Below, piece after piece: positions 7,675 to 14,868 of a stretch of 41,587 bases of DNA (the stretch's first letter is position 1; each line of letters begins with the position of its first letter). Where the stretch lies: assembly GCA_023248995.1 (NCBI GenBank), contig JAHFDN010000023.1, forward strand, positions 4,731 through 46,317. Reading direction: 5' to 3'. The DNA is from Candidatus Rokuibacteriota bacterium (GTDB lineage: Bacteria > Methylomirabilota > Methylomirabilia > Rokubacteriales > CSP1-6). The notes below the pieces were generated by a model that was not told the origin of the DNA, searched no databases, and saw nothing but the letters and a program-made list of their open reading frames with translations. The position numbers were made by a program, and so were the translations under genes.

Positions 7675-8538
7675 CTAGGCCTTGTAGCGCTCCCCCAGCC
7701 CCATCTGCTCGGTCACGCCGATCAGGTCGTTGAATTCCTCGAAGGGGACGTAACGGTCGGCGAAGGCCAGCACGTCGTCCTTCTCCTTCACCCCCGCGAG
7801 GAAGCCCTGGATCGCCTTGACCGCCACGAAGAGCGTGTCCACCGGCAGGAGGATGATCGCGTACTCGAGCTCCCGGAGGCGCTTCCAGGGGAGGAGCGGG
7901 GAGCGGCCGCCCGGGGCGTAGTTGAAGAGGAGCGGGGCGTCGAAGGTCTTCGCCACGGTCTCGATCTGCTCCACCGAGGTCGGGGCCTCGACGAACAGGA
8001 TGTCGGCGCCCGCCTTGATCGCCGCCTCCCCGCGGCGGAGGGCGTCGTCGAAGCCTGTCACGCCAATAGCATCAGTCCGCGCGATGACGAGGAGGTCGGG
8101 ATCGGTCCGAGCCTCCACCGCCGCGCTGATCTTCCGACGGAATTCCTCGATGGGAACGACCTGCTTCCCTGTCAGGTGGCCGCAGCGCTTGGGGAGCATC
8201 TGGTCCTCCAGGTGGAGCGCCGCGACCCCCGCGGCCTCGTACATCTGGACCGTGCGGCGGACGTTCAGGGCGTTTCCGTAGCCGGTGTCGGCGTCGGCGA
8301 TCAGCGGGATGGAAACTGCGCTCGCCATATTTCTTGCCTGATCGCTCATCTCCGAGAGCCCTGCGAAGCCCAGGTCGGGAAGCCCCAGGCGCGACGCGGA
8401 CGTACCGTAGCCCGTCATATAGACGGCCTGGAAGCGCGCCCGCTCCACCAGCTTGGCGGAGACGCAGTCGTACGCGCCGGGCACGACGAGGCCCCGCTTT
8501 TTCAGCACCAGCTCGTGCAGCCGCTTCCGCGGGTTCAT
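7675..8538 (-). CDS. Isocitrate lyase/PEP mutase family enzyme
   Basis: A 287-residue TIM-barrel enzyme of the isocitrate lyase/phosphoenolpyruvate mutase superfamily, close in pattern to 2-methylisocitrate lyase, carboxyphosphonoenolpyruvate mutase and oxaloacetate decarboxylase. Metal-binding ADADTGYGN and the LEDQMLPKRCGHL loop (catalytic Cys of the lyase branch) are intact. It probably cleaves or rearranges a C-C or P-C bond of a small organic acid with Mg2+. The missing partner genes (methylcitrate synthase and dehydratase, or phosphonate genes) leave the substrate open. The ATG at 8538 has an AAGGAGG site 10 bases upstream. It lies 30 bases after the M48 protease stop and may share its transcript. 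Confidence 0.85.
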   Translation of the reverse strand: MNPRKRLHELVLKKRGLVVPGAYDCVSAKLVERARFQAVYMTGYGTSASRLGLPDLGFAGLSEMSDQARNMASAVSIPLIADADTGYGNALNVRRTVQMYEAAGVAALHLEDQMLPKRCGHLTGKQVVPIEEFRRKISAAVEARTDPDLLVIARTDAIGVTGFDDALRRGEAAIKAGADILFVEAPTSVEQIETVAKTFDAPLLFNYAPGGRSPLLPWKRLRELEYAIILLPVDTLFVAVKAIQGFLAGVKEKDDVLAFADRYVPFEEFNDLIGVTEQMGLGERYKA

Positions 8539-8563
8539 GCCGGGTCGCCTCCTTGCTCCTGTC

Positions 8564-8615
8564 CCCCCTCACCCAGCCCTCTCCCCCAGCGGGGGAGAGG
8601 ATAAAGGTGAGGGGG
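8564..8615. repeat. Nested inverted repeat (dispersed-repeat or terminator-like)
   Basis: A perfect 10-bp stem (8578-8587 with 8591-8600, loop AGC) sits inside a second pair of arms, CCCCCTCAC (8564-8572) and GTGAGGGGG (8607-8615). No T-run follows on either strand. The M48 gene runs into it: its stop is at 8569-8571, so the last dozen residues (Ser/Pro-rich) are encoded by the repeat. The form resembles intergenic palindromic elements common in GC-rich genomes. Confidence 0.65.
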
Positions 8616-9702
8616 AGAGCATCCTCCTCGCCATTTCGATGCGGCGGTCAATGGACGGGTGGGAATAGAGGAAGAACTCCTTCAGGCGGCTGGGACGACG
8701 CTCGGCCAGGTTCAGGCGCGCAAGCCGCTCCATAGCGCCGATGAACGCCCCCGGGTTCTTCGTGGCGGCGAGGGCGAAGCCGTCGGCCTGGCGTTCGACC
8801 CGGCGCGAGAAGCCGTTGGCGAGCGGTGCGGCGACGAGCCCCAGGAGGAGCAGGATCAGGGCGAAGAGCGGCAGCCCCGCCGGGTCCGCCGGGCCCTCCA
8901 GGCCGAGGCGACCGTTCGTCATCGCGAGCAGCCGGCCCGCGACCCAGAAGGTTCCCAGGAGCACGGCCCCCTGGACCAGGAGCCCCCGGCGGACGTCGCC
9001 GTGGACGTGGTGGGCGAGCTCGTGGGCGAGGACCGACTCGATCTCCTCAGGGGGGAACTCGGCGAGCAGCGTGTCGAAGAGGAGGATCCGTCGAGTCCCG
9101 CCGAGGCCGGTGAGGGCCGCGTTGGCGGTGCGGCTCTTTCTCGACTGGTCCGCGACCCAGACCCCGATCACCGTCACGCCCGCCCGCCGGGCGAGATCGA
9201 GGAGGCGCTCCTTGAGCCCTTGGTCCTCGAGCGGGTCGAGCCGGTAGAAGAGCGGGACGATCCAGACCGGCACCACCACCGTCAAGAGGACCGAGCCGCC
9301 GAACAGGACGAGGGCGGCCCAGAGCCACCACCAGGCAGACACCCGGAGAAGGCCGTAGACCAGTTCCAGCGCGAGCAGGGCGAGGGCGCCGCCGAGGGCG
9401 CCGGCCTTCACCCGGTCCCAGCACCAGCGCCCGAACGGCTGATGGAGGAGCCCGAAGCGCCTGGGGAACCAGTACCCCCGCACCCACTCGAGCGGCAGGG
9501 TCAGGAGCCTCCGCCCGAGGCTCAGCACGACGGCGAGCGCCGCCACGTGGAGCCACCAGGGAGGCGGGGGGGCCGGGCTCAGCCGACGCGCGACGCCCCC
9601 CCAGAGGATCGTCCCCAGGTAGGCGATCGTGACCACCAGGTTGAAAACGGCGAGCCAGAACTGCCAGCGGTGAAAGACGGTGGCCCGGTCGCCCTCGGTC
9701 AA
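8569..9702 (-). CDS. M48 family (Ste24-like) membrane zinc protease
   Basis: A 377-residue integral membrane metalloprotease. The zinc site is HELAHH (His227, Glu228, His231) with a third ligand in the ERQADGFALA segment, typical for CAAX-protease-1/Ste24 and HtpX relatives. About six membrane helices surround it; FSRRVERQAD and SHPSIDRRIEMARRM are family signatures. It probably cleaves membrane or misfolded proteins. I place the start at the TTG at 9702, which overlaps the PilZ stop (TTGA); no ATG or GTG lies close, and upstream codons fall inside the PilZ gene. The C-terminus is extended into an inverted repeat. The start is uncertain; the protein is slightly shorter than many Ste24 homologues. 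Confidence 0.82.
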   Translation of the reverse strand: MTEGDRATVFHRWQFWLAVFNLVVTIAYLGTILWGGVARRLSPAPPPPWWLHVAALAVVLSLGRRLLTLPLEWVRGYWFPRRFGLLHQPFGRWCWDRVKAGALGGALALLALELVYGLLRVSAWWWLWAALVLFGGSVLLTVVVPVWIVPLFYRLDPLEDQGLKERLLDLARRAGVTVIGVWVADQSRKSRTANAALTGLGGTRRILLFDTLLAEFPPEEIESVLAHELAHHVHGDVRRGLLVQGAVLLGTFWVAGRLLAMTNGRLGLEGPADPAGLPLFALILLLLGLVAAPLANGFSRRVERQADGFALAATKNPGAFIGAMERLARLNLAERRPSRLKEFFLYSHPSIDRRIEMARRMLSPSPLSSPPLGERAG

Positions 9703-10022
9703 GTACGCGCCTTGACGATTTTCTGGAGTCGGACGAAGTCGGCGTAGGAGAGGTGCGCGAACGCGAAGGCCTGCCCTTGGGCGTCCTTCCGGGCGACGGC
9801 CGATATGGCGGCGATCATGGGGCCGCCGTCCGGAGGTATGAAGATGAGCGTGACCTGTGTGCCGGGCTTGAGGTCCCCGGAGAACCTGACCTTCAGGCCG
9901 CCCGGGCTCAGGTCCACGGATTCCCCCGCCCATTCCTGGCCGGCCACGCTCTCCACCAAGACCTTCCAGACGGTGACGTCCCCGGAGACCCGGACGCGGG
10001 GGTACTTCCGGCGCTCCTCCAT
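9699..10022 (-). CDS. PilZ-domain protein (c-di-GMP binding)
   Basis: A 107-residue single PilZ domain. Both binding motifs of the family are present: RRKYPR (residues 4-9, the RxxxR loop) and DLSPGG (Asp37, Ser39, Gly42, the [D/N]xSxxG motif). It should bind cyclic di-GMP and act as an adaptor on motility, secretion or polysaccharide machinery. Its C-terminal stretch (GQAFAFAHLSYADFVRLQK) is very like the tail of the receiver-PilZ protein at 23.3-24.0 kb, so the two are paralogues. The start has a GGAGGG site about 8 bases upstream. The M48 gene overlaps its stop, implying coupled translation. Confidence 0.88.
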   Translation of the reverse strand: MEERRKYPRVRVSGDVTVWKVLVESVAGQEWAGESVDLSPGGLKVRFSGDLKPGTQVTLIFIPPDGGPMIAAISAVARKDAQGQAFAFAHLSYADFVRLQKIVKART

Positions 10023-10051
10023 CGGGGAACCCTCCCCTCTCTCCCAGTTTC

Positions 10052-10080
10052 AAGATACCCGGAAGAGGGCGGCCCATCAA
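10052..10080 (-). promoter_or_regulatory. Candidate sigma-70 promoter of the PilZ/M48 genes
   Basis: Minus strand TTGATG (10075-10080), 17 bases, TATCTT (10052-10057), each 4 of 6 to consensus. The start site would fall near 10045, giving a leader of about 23 bases before the ATG at 10022. Confidence 0.4.
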
Positions 10081-10109
10081 GCGCAGTGAGATGCCCCGCT
10101 CCGCGGGTA

Positions 10110-10118
10110 TGGTAGAAT
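10110..10118 (+). promoter_or_regulatory. Extended -10 promoter for the MoxR/CoxE genes
   Basis: Plus strand TGG-TAGAAT: a TGN extension followed by a 5-of-6 -10 hexamer at 10113-10118. No good -35 is present, as expected for extended -10 promoters. The start would be near 10125, about 24 bases before the ATG at 10149. It is divergent from the PilZ promoter. Confidence 0.45.
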
Positions 10119-10148
10119 GAACCGCAATTCAGCGAGCGAGGAACCCTC

Positions 10149-11063
10149 ATGTTCGGGTCCGTCGAGGAGGTTCAGGAGCGCTTCCACCGGGCGCGCTACA
10201 TCGCGAGCCGCCGGATCGCGACGGTGGTCTTTCTGGCCGAGCGAATGGGCCGGCCCGTCCTGATCGAGGGGCCGGCGGGCGTGGGCAAGACCGAGCTGGC
10301 CAAGGTGCTGGCGGAGGCCACCGGTCGCCGCCTGATCCGGCTCCAGTGCTACGAGGGGCTCGACGAGGGCAAGGCGCTCTACGAGTGGAAGTACGCCAAG
10401 CAGCTCCTCTACACCCAGCTCCTCAAGGAACGGATCGGCGAGCTGATCGAGGACACCCACTCGCTCCCCGAGGCGGTGGCCAAGATCGCCGGTCAGGACG
10501 ACGCGTTCTTCTCCTACCACTTCCTCTCGCCCCGCCCGCTCCTCTCGGCCATCCAGGCGGAGGACGAGGTGGTCCTCCTCGTGGACGAGATCGACAAGGC
10601 GGAGCCGGAGTTCGAGGCGTTCCTCCTCGAGGTGCTCTCCGACTTCCAGGTCTCGGTCCCGGAGCTGGGGACGATCACGGCCAAGCACATTCCCCTCGTC
10701 GCCCTGACCTCGAACAACGCCCGCGAGCTCTCCGACGGGCTCAAGCGCCGGTGCCTGCACCTGTTCATTGATTTTCCCGCGCCCCAGGAGGAGCTCCAGA
10801 TCCTGCGCCTCAAGGTGCCCGAGATCACGGAGCGCCTGGCCGGGGCCGTCGTGACGGTCGTCCACCGGATCCGCGCGCTCGAGCTCCGGAAGCCGCCGTC
10901 GGTGTCGGAGAGCCTCGACTGGGCGCGCTCGCTGGTGATCCTGAACGCCGCCGCGCTCGAGCCCGGCCTCGTCGAGAGCACGCTCACGATGCTGGTGAAG
11001 TACGAGAGGGACCTGGAGCGCGTGCGGGGCGCGCTCGACAAGGTCCTCGCCGATCTGGGATGA
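10149..11063 (+). CDS. MoxR/CoxD-type AAA+ ATPase
   Basis: A 304-residue MoxR-family AAA+ ATPase. Walker A GPAGVGKT is at residues 41-48, Walker B is LLVDEIDK near residue 140, and the sensor/arginine-finger region is SNNARELSDGLKRRC. In the MoxR/CbbQ/NirQ/CoxD group such ATPases work with a VWA-domain partner to mature or activate metalloenzymes; CoxD helps assemble the copper-molybdenum centre of CO dehydrogenase. The VWA partner is the second gene downstream. A GAGGAA ribosome site precedes the ATG. The stop overlaps the next gene by ATGA. The client enzyme is not encoded beside it. Confidence 0.9.
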   Translation: MFGSVEEVQERFHRARYIASRRIATVVFLAERMGRPVLIEGPAGVGKTELAKVLAEATGRRLIRLQCYEGLDEGKALYEWKYAKQLLYTQLLKERIGELIEDTHSLPEAVAKIAGQDDAFFSYHFLSPRPLLSAIQAEDEVVLLVDEIDKAEPEFEAFLLEVLSDFQVSVPELGTITAKHIPLVALTSNNARELSDGLKRRCLHLFIDFPAPQEELQILRLKVPEITERLAGAVVTVVHRIRALELRKPPSVSESLDWARSLVILNAAALEPGLVESTLTMLVKYERDLERVRGALDKVLADLG

Positions 11064-11617
11064 ACGACTGGAAGACCCTCACGGAATTTCGGGAGCTCTG
11101 GTTTCCGTCCCCCCGGATCCGGCTGCCCGAGCTAGGGCCGGCCGGACCGGTCTTCATCGAGGGCGGGCGCTGCATTTCCGGCCTCTTCGGTGAGTACAGG
11201 AAGCTCTGGCTCCTGGCCGCGGGGCGCTGGCACTTCTACTACGTCCATCCGCTGCCGCGCGACTTCTTCCTGGCGACGATGCCCGAGGCGGTGGCGCACC
11301 TCTTGAAGCCGGACGAGCTCACCGTCGAGACGTTCCGCCAGGGGCTCTCCTACAAGGTGGTGCTGGGGCTCCGATCCGCCGAGGGGCCGGTGCGGGTGCT
11401 CCACCTGGTCGGCGACGTCCCCGACCTGACCCGGTGCGCCGAACGCGTCGAGGACGTCCCGTCGGGCCCGCTCGGCTGGAAGCTCTCGCTGACCCACGTC
11501 ATCGGGCAGGGCTCGTTCCACGGCCTGATCCGCCTGGAGGACGGACGCCTCTGCCCGATCAGCCGCGAGCGGAACGAGGACGTCTTCAAAGCCTCCTGGG
11601 TCACCTTCACCCGGTAG
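11060..11617 (+). CDS. Unknown protein between MoxR and CoxE-type genes
   Basis: A 185-residue cytoplasmic-looking protein that I do not recognise. There is no signal peptide, membrane helix or Cys motif. It is rich in aromatic residues (WHFYYVHPLPRDFF near residue 60; NDWKTLTEFRELWFP at the start) and probably folds into mixed alpha/beta. It overlaps the MoxR stop by ATGA, and its own stop TAG shares a base with the GTG of the VWA gene, so the three are translationally coupled. It is likely a co-factor of the MoxR/VWA chaperone pair. Confidence 0.7.
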   Translation: MNDWKTLTEFRELWFPSPRIRLPELGPAGPVFIEGGRCISGLFGEYRKLWLLAAGRWHFYYVHPLPRDFFLATMPEAVAHLLKPDELTVETFRQGLSYKVVLGLRSAEGPVRVLHLVGDVPDLTRCAERVEDVPSGPLGWKLSLTHVIGQGSFHGLIRLEDGRLCPISRERNEDVFKASWVTFTR

Positions 11618-13026
11618 TGGATCAGAGAATCCTGGAGTTCATCGGGGATTTGAGACGCGCCGAGATCCGGATCTCGCCGTCGGAGGCGCTGGACGCCCTG
11701 TCCGCGTCCGCCGAGGTGGGGCTCCTCGACCGTGAGACCTTCAAGACGGCGCTCGCCGCCACCCTCGTCAAGGAGTTCCGGGATCTCCCCGTGTTCAACC
11801 GGCTGTTCGATCTCTACTTCCTCGATCTCGAGACGCTCGGAAGGGGAGTGAAGAAGGCGCTGGGACCGGCGGACCCGGGGATCCAGGACCAACTGGAACG
11901 GCTCCTGACCCAGGAACAGGTGGACCTCGACCCGCTGACCGAGCTCCTCCTCCGGGGCGAGGGGAGCGAGCTCGAGCTGGCCATCCGCGAGGGTGGCCGG
12001 CATGTCGGCCTCGAGCGGCTCCTCTACTTCCTCCAGATCGCGTACTTTTCCCAGCGCATCCGGGATCGCTTCGACTGGGAGGCCATCGAGCGGGATCTGG
12101 CCCGGCTCATGCGGCTCTTGGAGGCGCAAGGGATCGATCCGGGGCGGCTGGCGCGCGTCAGGAACTACCTCGACCTTCGCCTCGAGGCGTTCCGCCGGAT
12201 GATCCGGCAGCACGTCGAGCGCGAGCTGGAGCGCCGCGCCTTCCGCCAGGGCGAAAGGCTCATCCGCGAGACGCTGACCGACAAGCCACTCTTCGCCCTC
12301 TCGGCCGAGGAGGTGGCGCAGCTCCAGGCCGTCGTCGCCCGCCTCGCCCGGAAGATCAAGGACGCCCTCGTCCTGCGCCAGCGCCAGGAGGCCAAAGGGC
12401 GCCTGGACTCGCGCCGGACGGTCCGGAGGAGCCTCCAGTACGGCGGGATCCCGATGGAGCTCCGGTTCCGCCGCCGCCGCCGGGAGAGGCCCAAGCTCGT
12501 CACGATCTGCGACGTCTCCGACTCGGTGCGCAACGCCTCGCGCTTCATGCTCCAGCTCGTCTGGAGCCTTCAGGAGTGCTTCAGCCGGGTCCGGAGCTAC
12601 GTCTTCGTCTCGGAGATCGCCGAGGTGACCCAGGCCTTCAACACCTATCCCGTGGACAAGGCCCTGGACTGGGCGCTCGGCGGGGCGCCCGTGGATTACC
12701 ACTGCCGCTCCGACTTCGGCTACGCCTTCAGCCGCTTCTGCCACACCGAGCTGGAGAGTCTGGACCGGAAGACGACGATCCTCGTCCTCGGCGACGCGCG
12801 CAACAACTACAACGATCCCCAGTCCTGGGCCCTCAAGAGCATGCGGGAGCGCGTGAAGGGGATCATCTGGCTGAACCCGGAGGGACAGTGGGGCTGGGGG
12901 ATCGGCGATAGCGTCCTGCCCCTGTATGCGCCGCATTGTGACGTCGTGAGGGAGTGCCGGACGATCGGCCAGCTCGCCCACGTCGTGGATAACCTCGTCC
13001 ACCACTGGTGGCGCCGCGGCCGCTAG
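11617..13026 (+). CDS. CoxE-type VWA-domain protein
   Basis: A 469-residue protein starting at the GTG at 11617, which overlaps the previous TAG by one base; upstream codons in frame lie inside the preceding gene. The first 290 residues are helical with heavy charge (several ER/LR-rich segments). The C-terminal third is a von Willebrand A domain with the metal-ion-dependent adhesion motif DVSDS (Asp299, Ser301, Ser303). CoxE-family proteins are cytoplasmic partners of MoxR/CoxD ATPases in metallocluster assembly. No coxL, coxM or coxS gene for CO dehydrogenase is in view, so the client is unknown; the neighbouring 357-residue protein and selenoprotein are candidates only by position. Confidence 0.85.
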   Translation: MDQRILEFIGDLRRAEIRISPSEALDALSASAEVGLLDRETFKTALAATLVKEFRDLPVFNRLFDLYFLDLETLGRGVKKALGPADPGIQDQLERLLTQEQVDLDPLTELLLRGEGSELELAIREGGRHVGLERLLYFLQIAYFSQRIRDRFDWEAIERDLARLMRLLEAQGIDPGRLARVRNYLDLRLEAFRRMIRQHVERELERRAFRQGERLIRETLTDKPLFALSAEEVAQLQAVVARLARKIKDALVLRQRQEAKGRLDSRRTVRRSLQYGGIPMELRFRRRRRERPKLVTICDVSDSVRNASRFMLQLVWSLQECFSRVRSYVFVSEIAEVTQAFNTYPVDKALDWALGGAPVDYHCRSDFGYAFSRFCHTELESLDRKTTILVLGDARNNYNDPQSWALKSMRERVKGIIWLNPEGQWGWGIGDSVLPLYAPHCDVVRECRTIGQLAHVVDNLVHHWWRRGR

Positions 13027-13043
13027 TCTGATAGGCTTGGCCC

Positions 13044-14117
13044 ATGCCGCGGACGACCAGGCGCTCCAGCGGGCCGGAGTCCCAGGCCGACGCCATCGAG
13101 GAGCTCTACGCGCGGGGCGTCACCGACGGCCTGCCGGTCGTTCCGCCGACGCTCCGGCGCGTCGAACAGGCGATCGCCGCCTCCGGACGTGAGGCCGACG
13201 ACCTGATCGCCCTCGTCCCCCCGAACTACGGCCGCGCCACCGTGGAGAAGATCGCGGTGAACGCGGTCATGGCCGGGTGCCGTCCGGAATACCTCTCCGT
13301 GGTGATCGCCGGCGTCGAGGCGATGTGCGACGAGGCCTTCGATCTCCACGGCGTGTCGGCCACCACCAACTTCTCCTCGCCCCTTTTTATTATCAACGGC
13401 CCGATCCGCAAGCGCCTCGACGTGAACTCGGGGGTCGGCGTCTTCGGCCCGGGCTGGCGCGCCAACGCGACGATCGGGCGCGCCCTCCGCCTGATCGCCG
13501 TCAACCTCGGGGGCGCGAGGCCAGGGATCATCAGCATGTCCACCATGGGCCATCCCGGCCGCTACACGTACTGCATCGGCGAGAACGAAGAGGAGAACCC
13601 GTGGGAGCCGCTCCACGTGGAGCACGGCTTCCAGCTGTCCGAGAGCACGGTGGCCGCGTTTGCCGGAGAAGCGCCCCACGGGATCTACGACCACAAGAGC
13701 CGCACCGCCAAAGATCTCCTGACCACCATCGCCCGGAGCCTGGAGGTGATCTGGCATCACAAGGCGACGGCGCTGGGCGACACGCTGGTCGTCCTCTCCC
13801 CCGAGCACGCCCGGACGATTGCCGGCGACGGCTGGTCAAAGAAAGACATCCAGCGCTTCCTCTGGGAGCTGCTCCAGAAGCCGGTGAAGGATCTGCTGCC
13901 GGGCCGAGACGGCGGCGAGGGGCTGCCCGAGGCTGTCCTCACGCGGTTTCAGCACCCGGAAACGGACGAGACGCTGGTCCCCAAGTTCCGCGCGCCCGAG
14001 CACTTAAAGATTCTGGTGGCCGGGGGGACGGCGGGAAGGTTTTCGGCGGTGATCCCGGGGTGGACGTTCCCCAACGGCTCCAACCTCGTGGTCAAGAAGG
14101 TCCGCATCCGAGAGTGA
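13044..14117 (+). CDS. Unknown protein paired with the UGSC selenoprotein
   Basis: A 357-residue soluble protein with no signal peptide. I cannot name its function. A notable segment is GVTDGLPVVPPTLRRVEQ (near residue 28), followed by a well-ordered Gly/Asn-rich region including SSPLFIINGPI, GVGVFGPGWRANATIGRA and MSTMGHPGRYTYCIGENEEENPWEPLH. Conserved Cys, His and Asn in this region would suit a catalytic or metal site. It ends 12 bases before the selenoprotein start and is clearly cotranscribed with it. From memory, proteins with this DGLPVxPPT signature accompany UGSC proteins in other genomes; that recollection is unchecked. The ATG has only a weak ribosome site. Confidence 0.7.
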   Translation: MPRTTRRSSGPESQADAIEELYARGVTDGLPVVPPTLRRVEQAIAASGREADDLIALVPPNYGRATVEKIAVNAVMAGCRPEYLSVVIAGVEAMCDEAFDLHGVSATTNFSSPLFIINGPIRKRLDVNSGVGVFGPGWRANATIGRALRLIAVNLGGARPGIISMSTMGHPGRYTYCIGENEEENPWEPLHVEHGFQLSESTVAAFAGEAPHGIYDHKSRTAKDLLTTIARSLEVIWHHKATALGDTLVVLSPEHARTIAGDGWSKKDIQRFLWELLQKPVKDLLPGRDGGEGLPEAVLTRFQHPETDETLVPKFRAPEHLKILVAGGTAGRFSAVIPGWTFPNGSNLVVKKVRIRE

Positions 14118-14129
14118 AGGAGGCGACGC

Positions 14130-14660
14130 ATGGCCAAGGATGATCGCTACCTGGATCCTACTGATTCCGTGGCGGTGCCGCGGAAGACGGCCCCGCGGCC
14201 GCCGAGCCTCGACGGCAAGGTGGTCACGCTCCTCGACATCTCCAAGGCCAAGGGGGATCACCTCCTCGACCGCCTCGAGGAGCTCCTGCGCGAGCGCGCG
14301 AAGCCCAAGGCCATCCTCCGGCGGAAGAAGCCGACCTTCGCCCGGCCGGCGCCGGATGACCTCCGCCGGCAGATCCTGAAGGAGAGCGACGTCGTCGTCG
14401 AAGCCCTGGCCGACTGAGGGTCGTGCACAACGTGCAGTGTGCACGACGGCGTGTTCTTCGAAGATCAGGGGCTCCCGACGGCGACGGTGATCTCGGCGGA
14501 GTTCGTGAAGGCGGCCCGGGCCCAGGCCGAGGCGCTCGGCGCGCGCGCGTACAAGACGGTGGTGGTCCCGCATCCGATCCAGCCGCTGACGCGGGATGAG
14601 GTGCGCGTCCTCGCCGACAAGGTCTGGGACGAGATCCTGGCCCGGTTGACCCACGCCTAG
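14130..14660 (+). CDS. UGSC-family selenoprotein with in-frame TGA (selenocysteine)
   Basis: Read through the TGA at 14415-14417 as selenocysteine, this is one 176-residue protein. Sec96 starts the motif U-G-S-C-T-T-C (Sec96, Cys99, Cys102), which matches the family named for its UGSC motif; related proteins have Cys in place of Sec. The sequence continues without a frame change into SVHDGVFFEDQGLPTATVI and a conserved C-terminal half ending at TAG 14660. A perfect 10-bp hairpin follows the TGA directly, as a bacterial SECIS should. An AGGAGG site precedes the ATG at 14130. The chemistry is probably thiol/selenol redox or a selenolate-based reduction; it is unproven. As two separate genes neither half has a ribosome site or a sensible terminus at the junction. 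It needs selA, selB, selC and selD elsewhere in the genome. Confidence 0.85.
14415..14447 (+). promoter_or_regulatory. Sec codon (TGA) and putative bacterial SECIS hairpin
   Basis: The TGA (14415-14417) is followed by a perfect inverted repeat: GTCGTGCACA (14420-14429) and TGTGCACGAC (14438-14447) around the loop ACGTGCAG. With a C-G closing pair the apical loop becomes GUGCA, starting with the G expected in bacterial SECIS elements. The loop begins about 14 bases after the TGA, slightly nearer than the usual 16-37. No T-run follows, so it is not a terminator. Confidence 0.75.
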
Positions 14661-14721
14661 CTTCGAACAGCCTGATGCCGCCGCGACCGAGAATTGCTGC
14701 TCCTGAGTGTGTCTTGCCTGA

Positions 14722-14868
14722 CCGCTACTCTCGCGGCTGCCGAAACGAACAGTCCCTGAGTTCGATGTGCCGCGGCCGGCCAACGTCTACGGGGTGAGCA
14801 AGCTCGCCGGTGAGCAGGCGGTGGCCGCGCTGCTCCAGGGGCTCTCCGGGGCGCCTGGGGAGCGGTGA
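14722..14868 (+). pseudogene. 3-prime remnant of an RmlD/epimerase-type sugar-nucleotide reductase
   Basis: A 48-codon open stretch ends at TGA 14868. Its core reads PRPANVYGVSKLAGEQAV, the YxxxK active-site helix of dTDP-4-dehydrorhamnose reductase/extended-SDR proteins, where Tyr and Lys are catalytic. No Rossmann N-terminal half is present upstream, and a stop occurs at 14719. The remnant ends in a GTGA overlap with the glycosyltransferase start, so an intact gene probably once preceded it. The remaining bases 14661-14721 show nothing. Confidence 0.55.

Noticed and set aside
11350-13005. Long minus-strand open frame opposite the CoxE-type gene
   Set aside because: It is an antisense shadow caused by high GC at third positions; composition is low-complexity Glu/Leu/Pro and no family feature is seen.
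14420-14447. Hairpin read as a transcription terminator
   Set aside because: No T-run follows, and the sequence continues as conserved coding DNA.
14439-14660. Short plus-strand gene starting at a GTG right after the hairpin
   Set aside because: It has no ribosome site, begins inside the UGSC redox motif region and is in frame with the upstream gene across one TGA; read-through as selenocysteine explains both parts.
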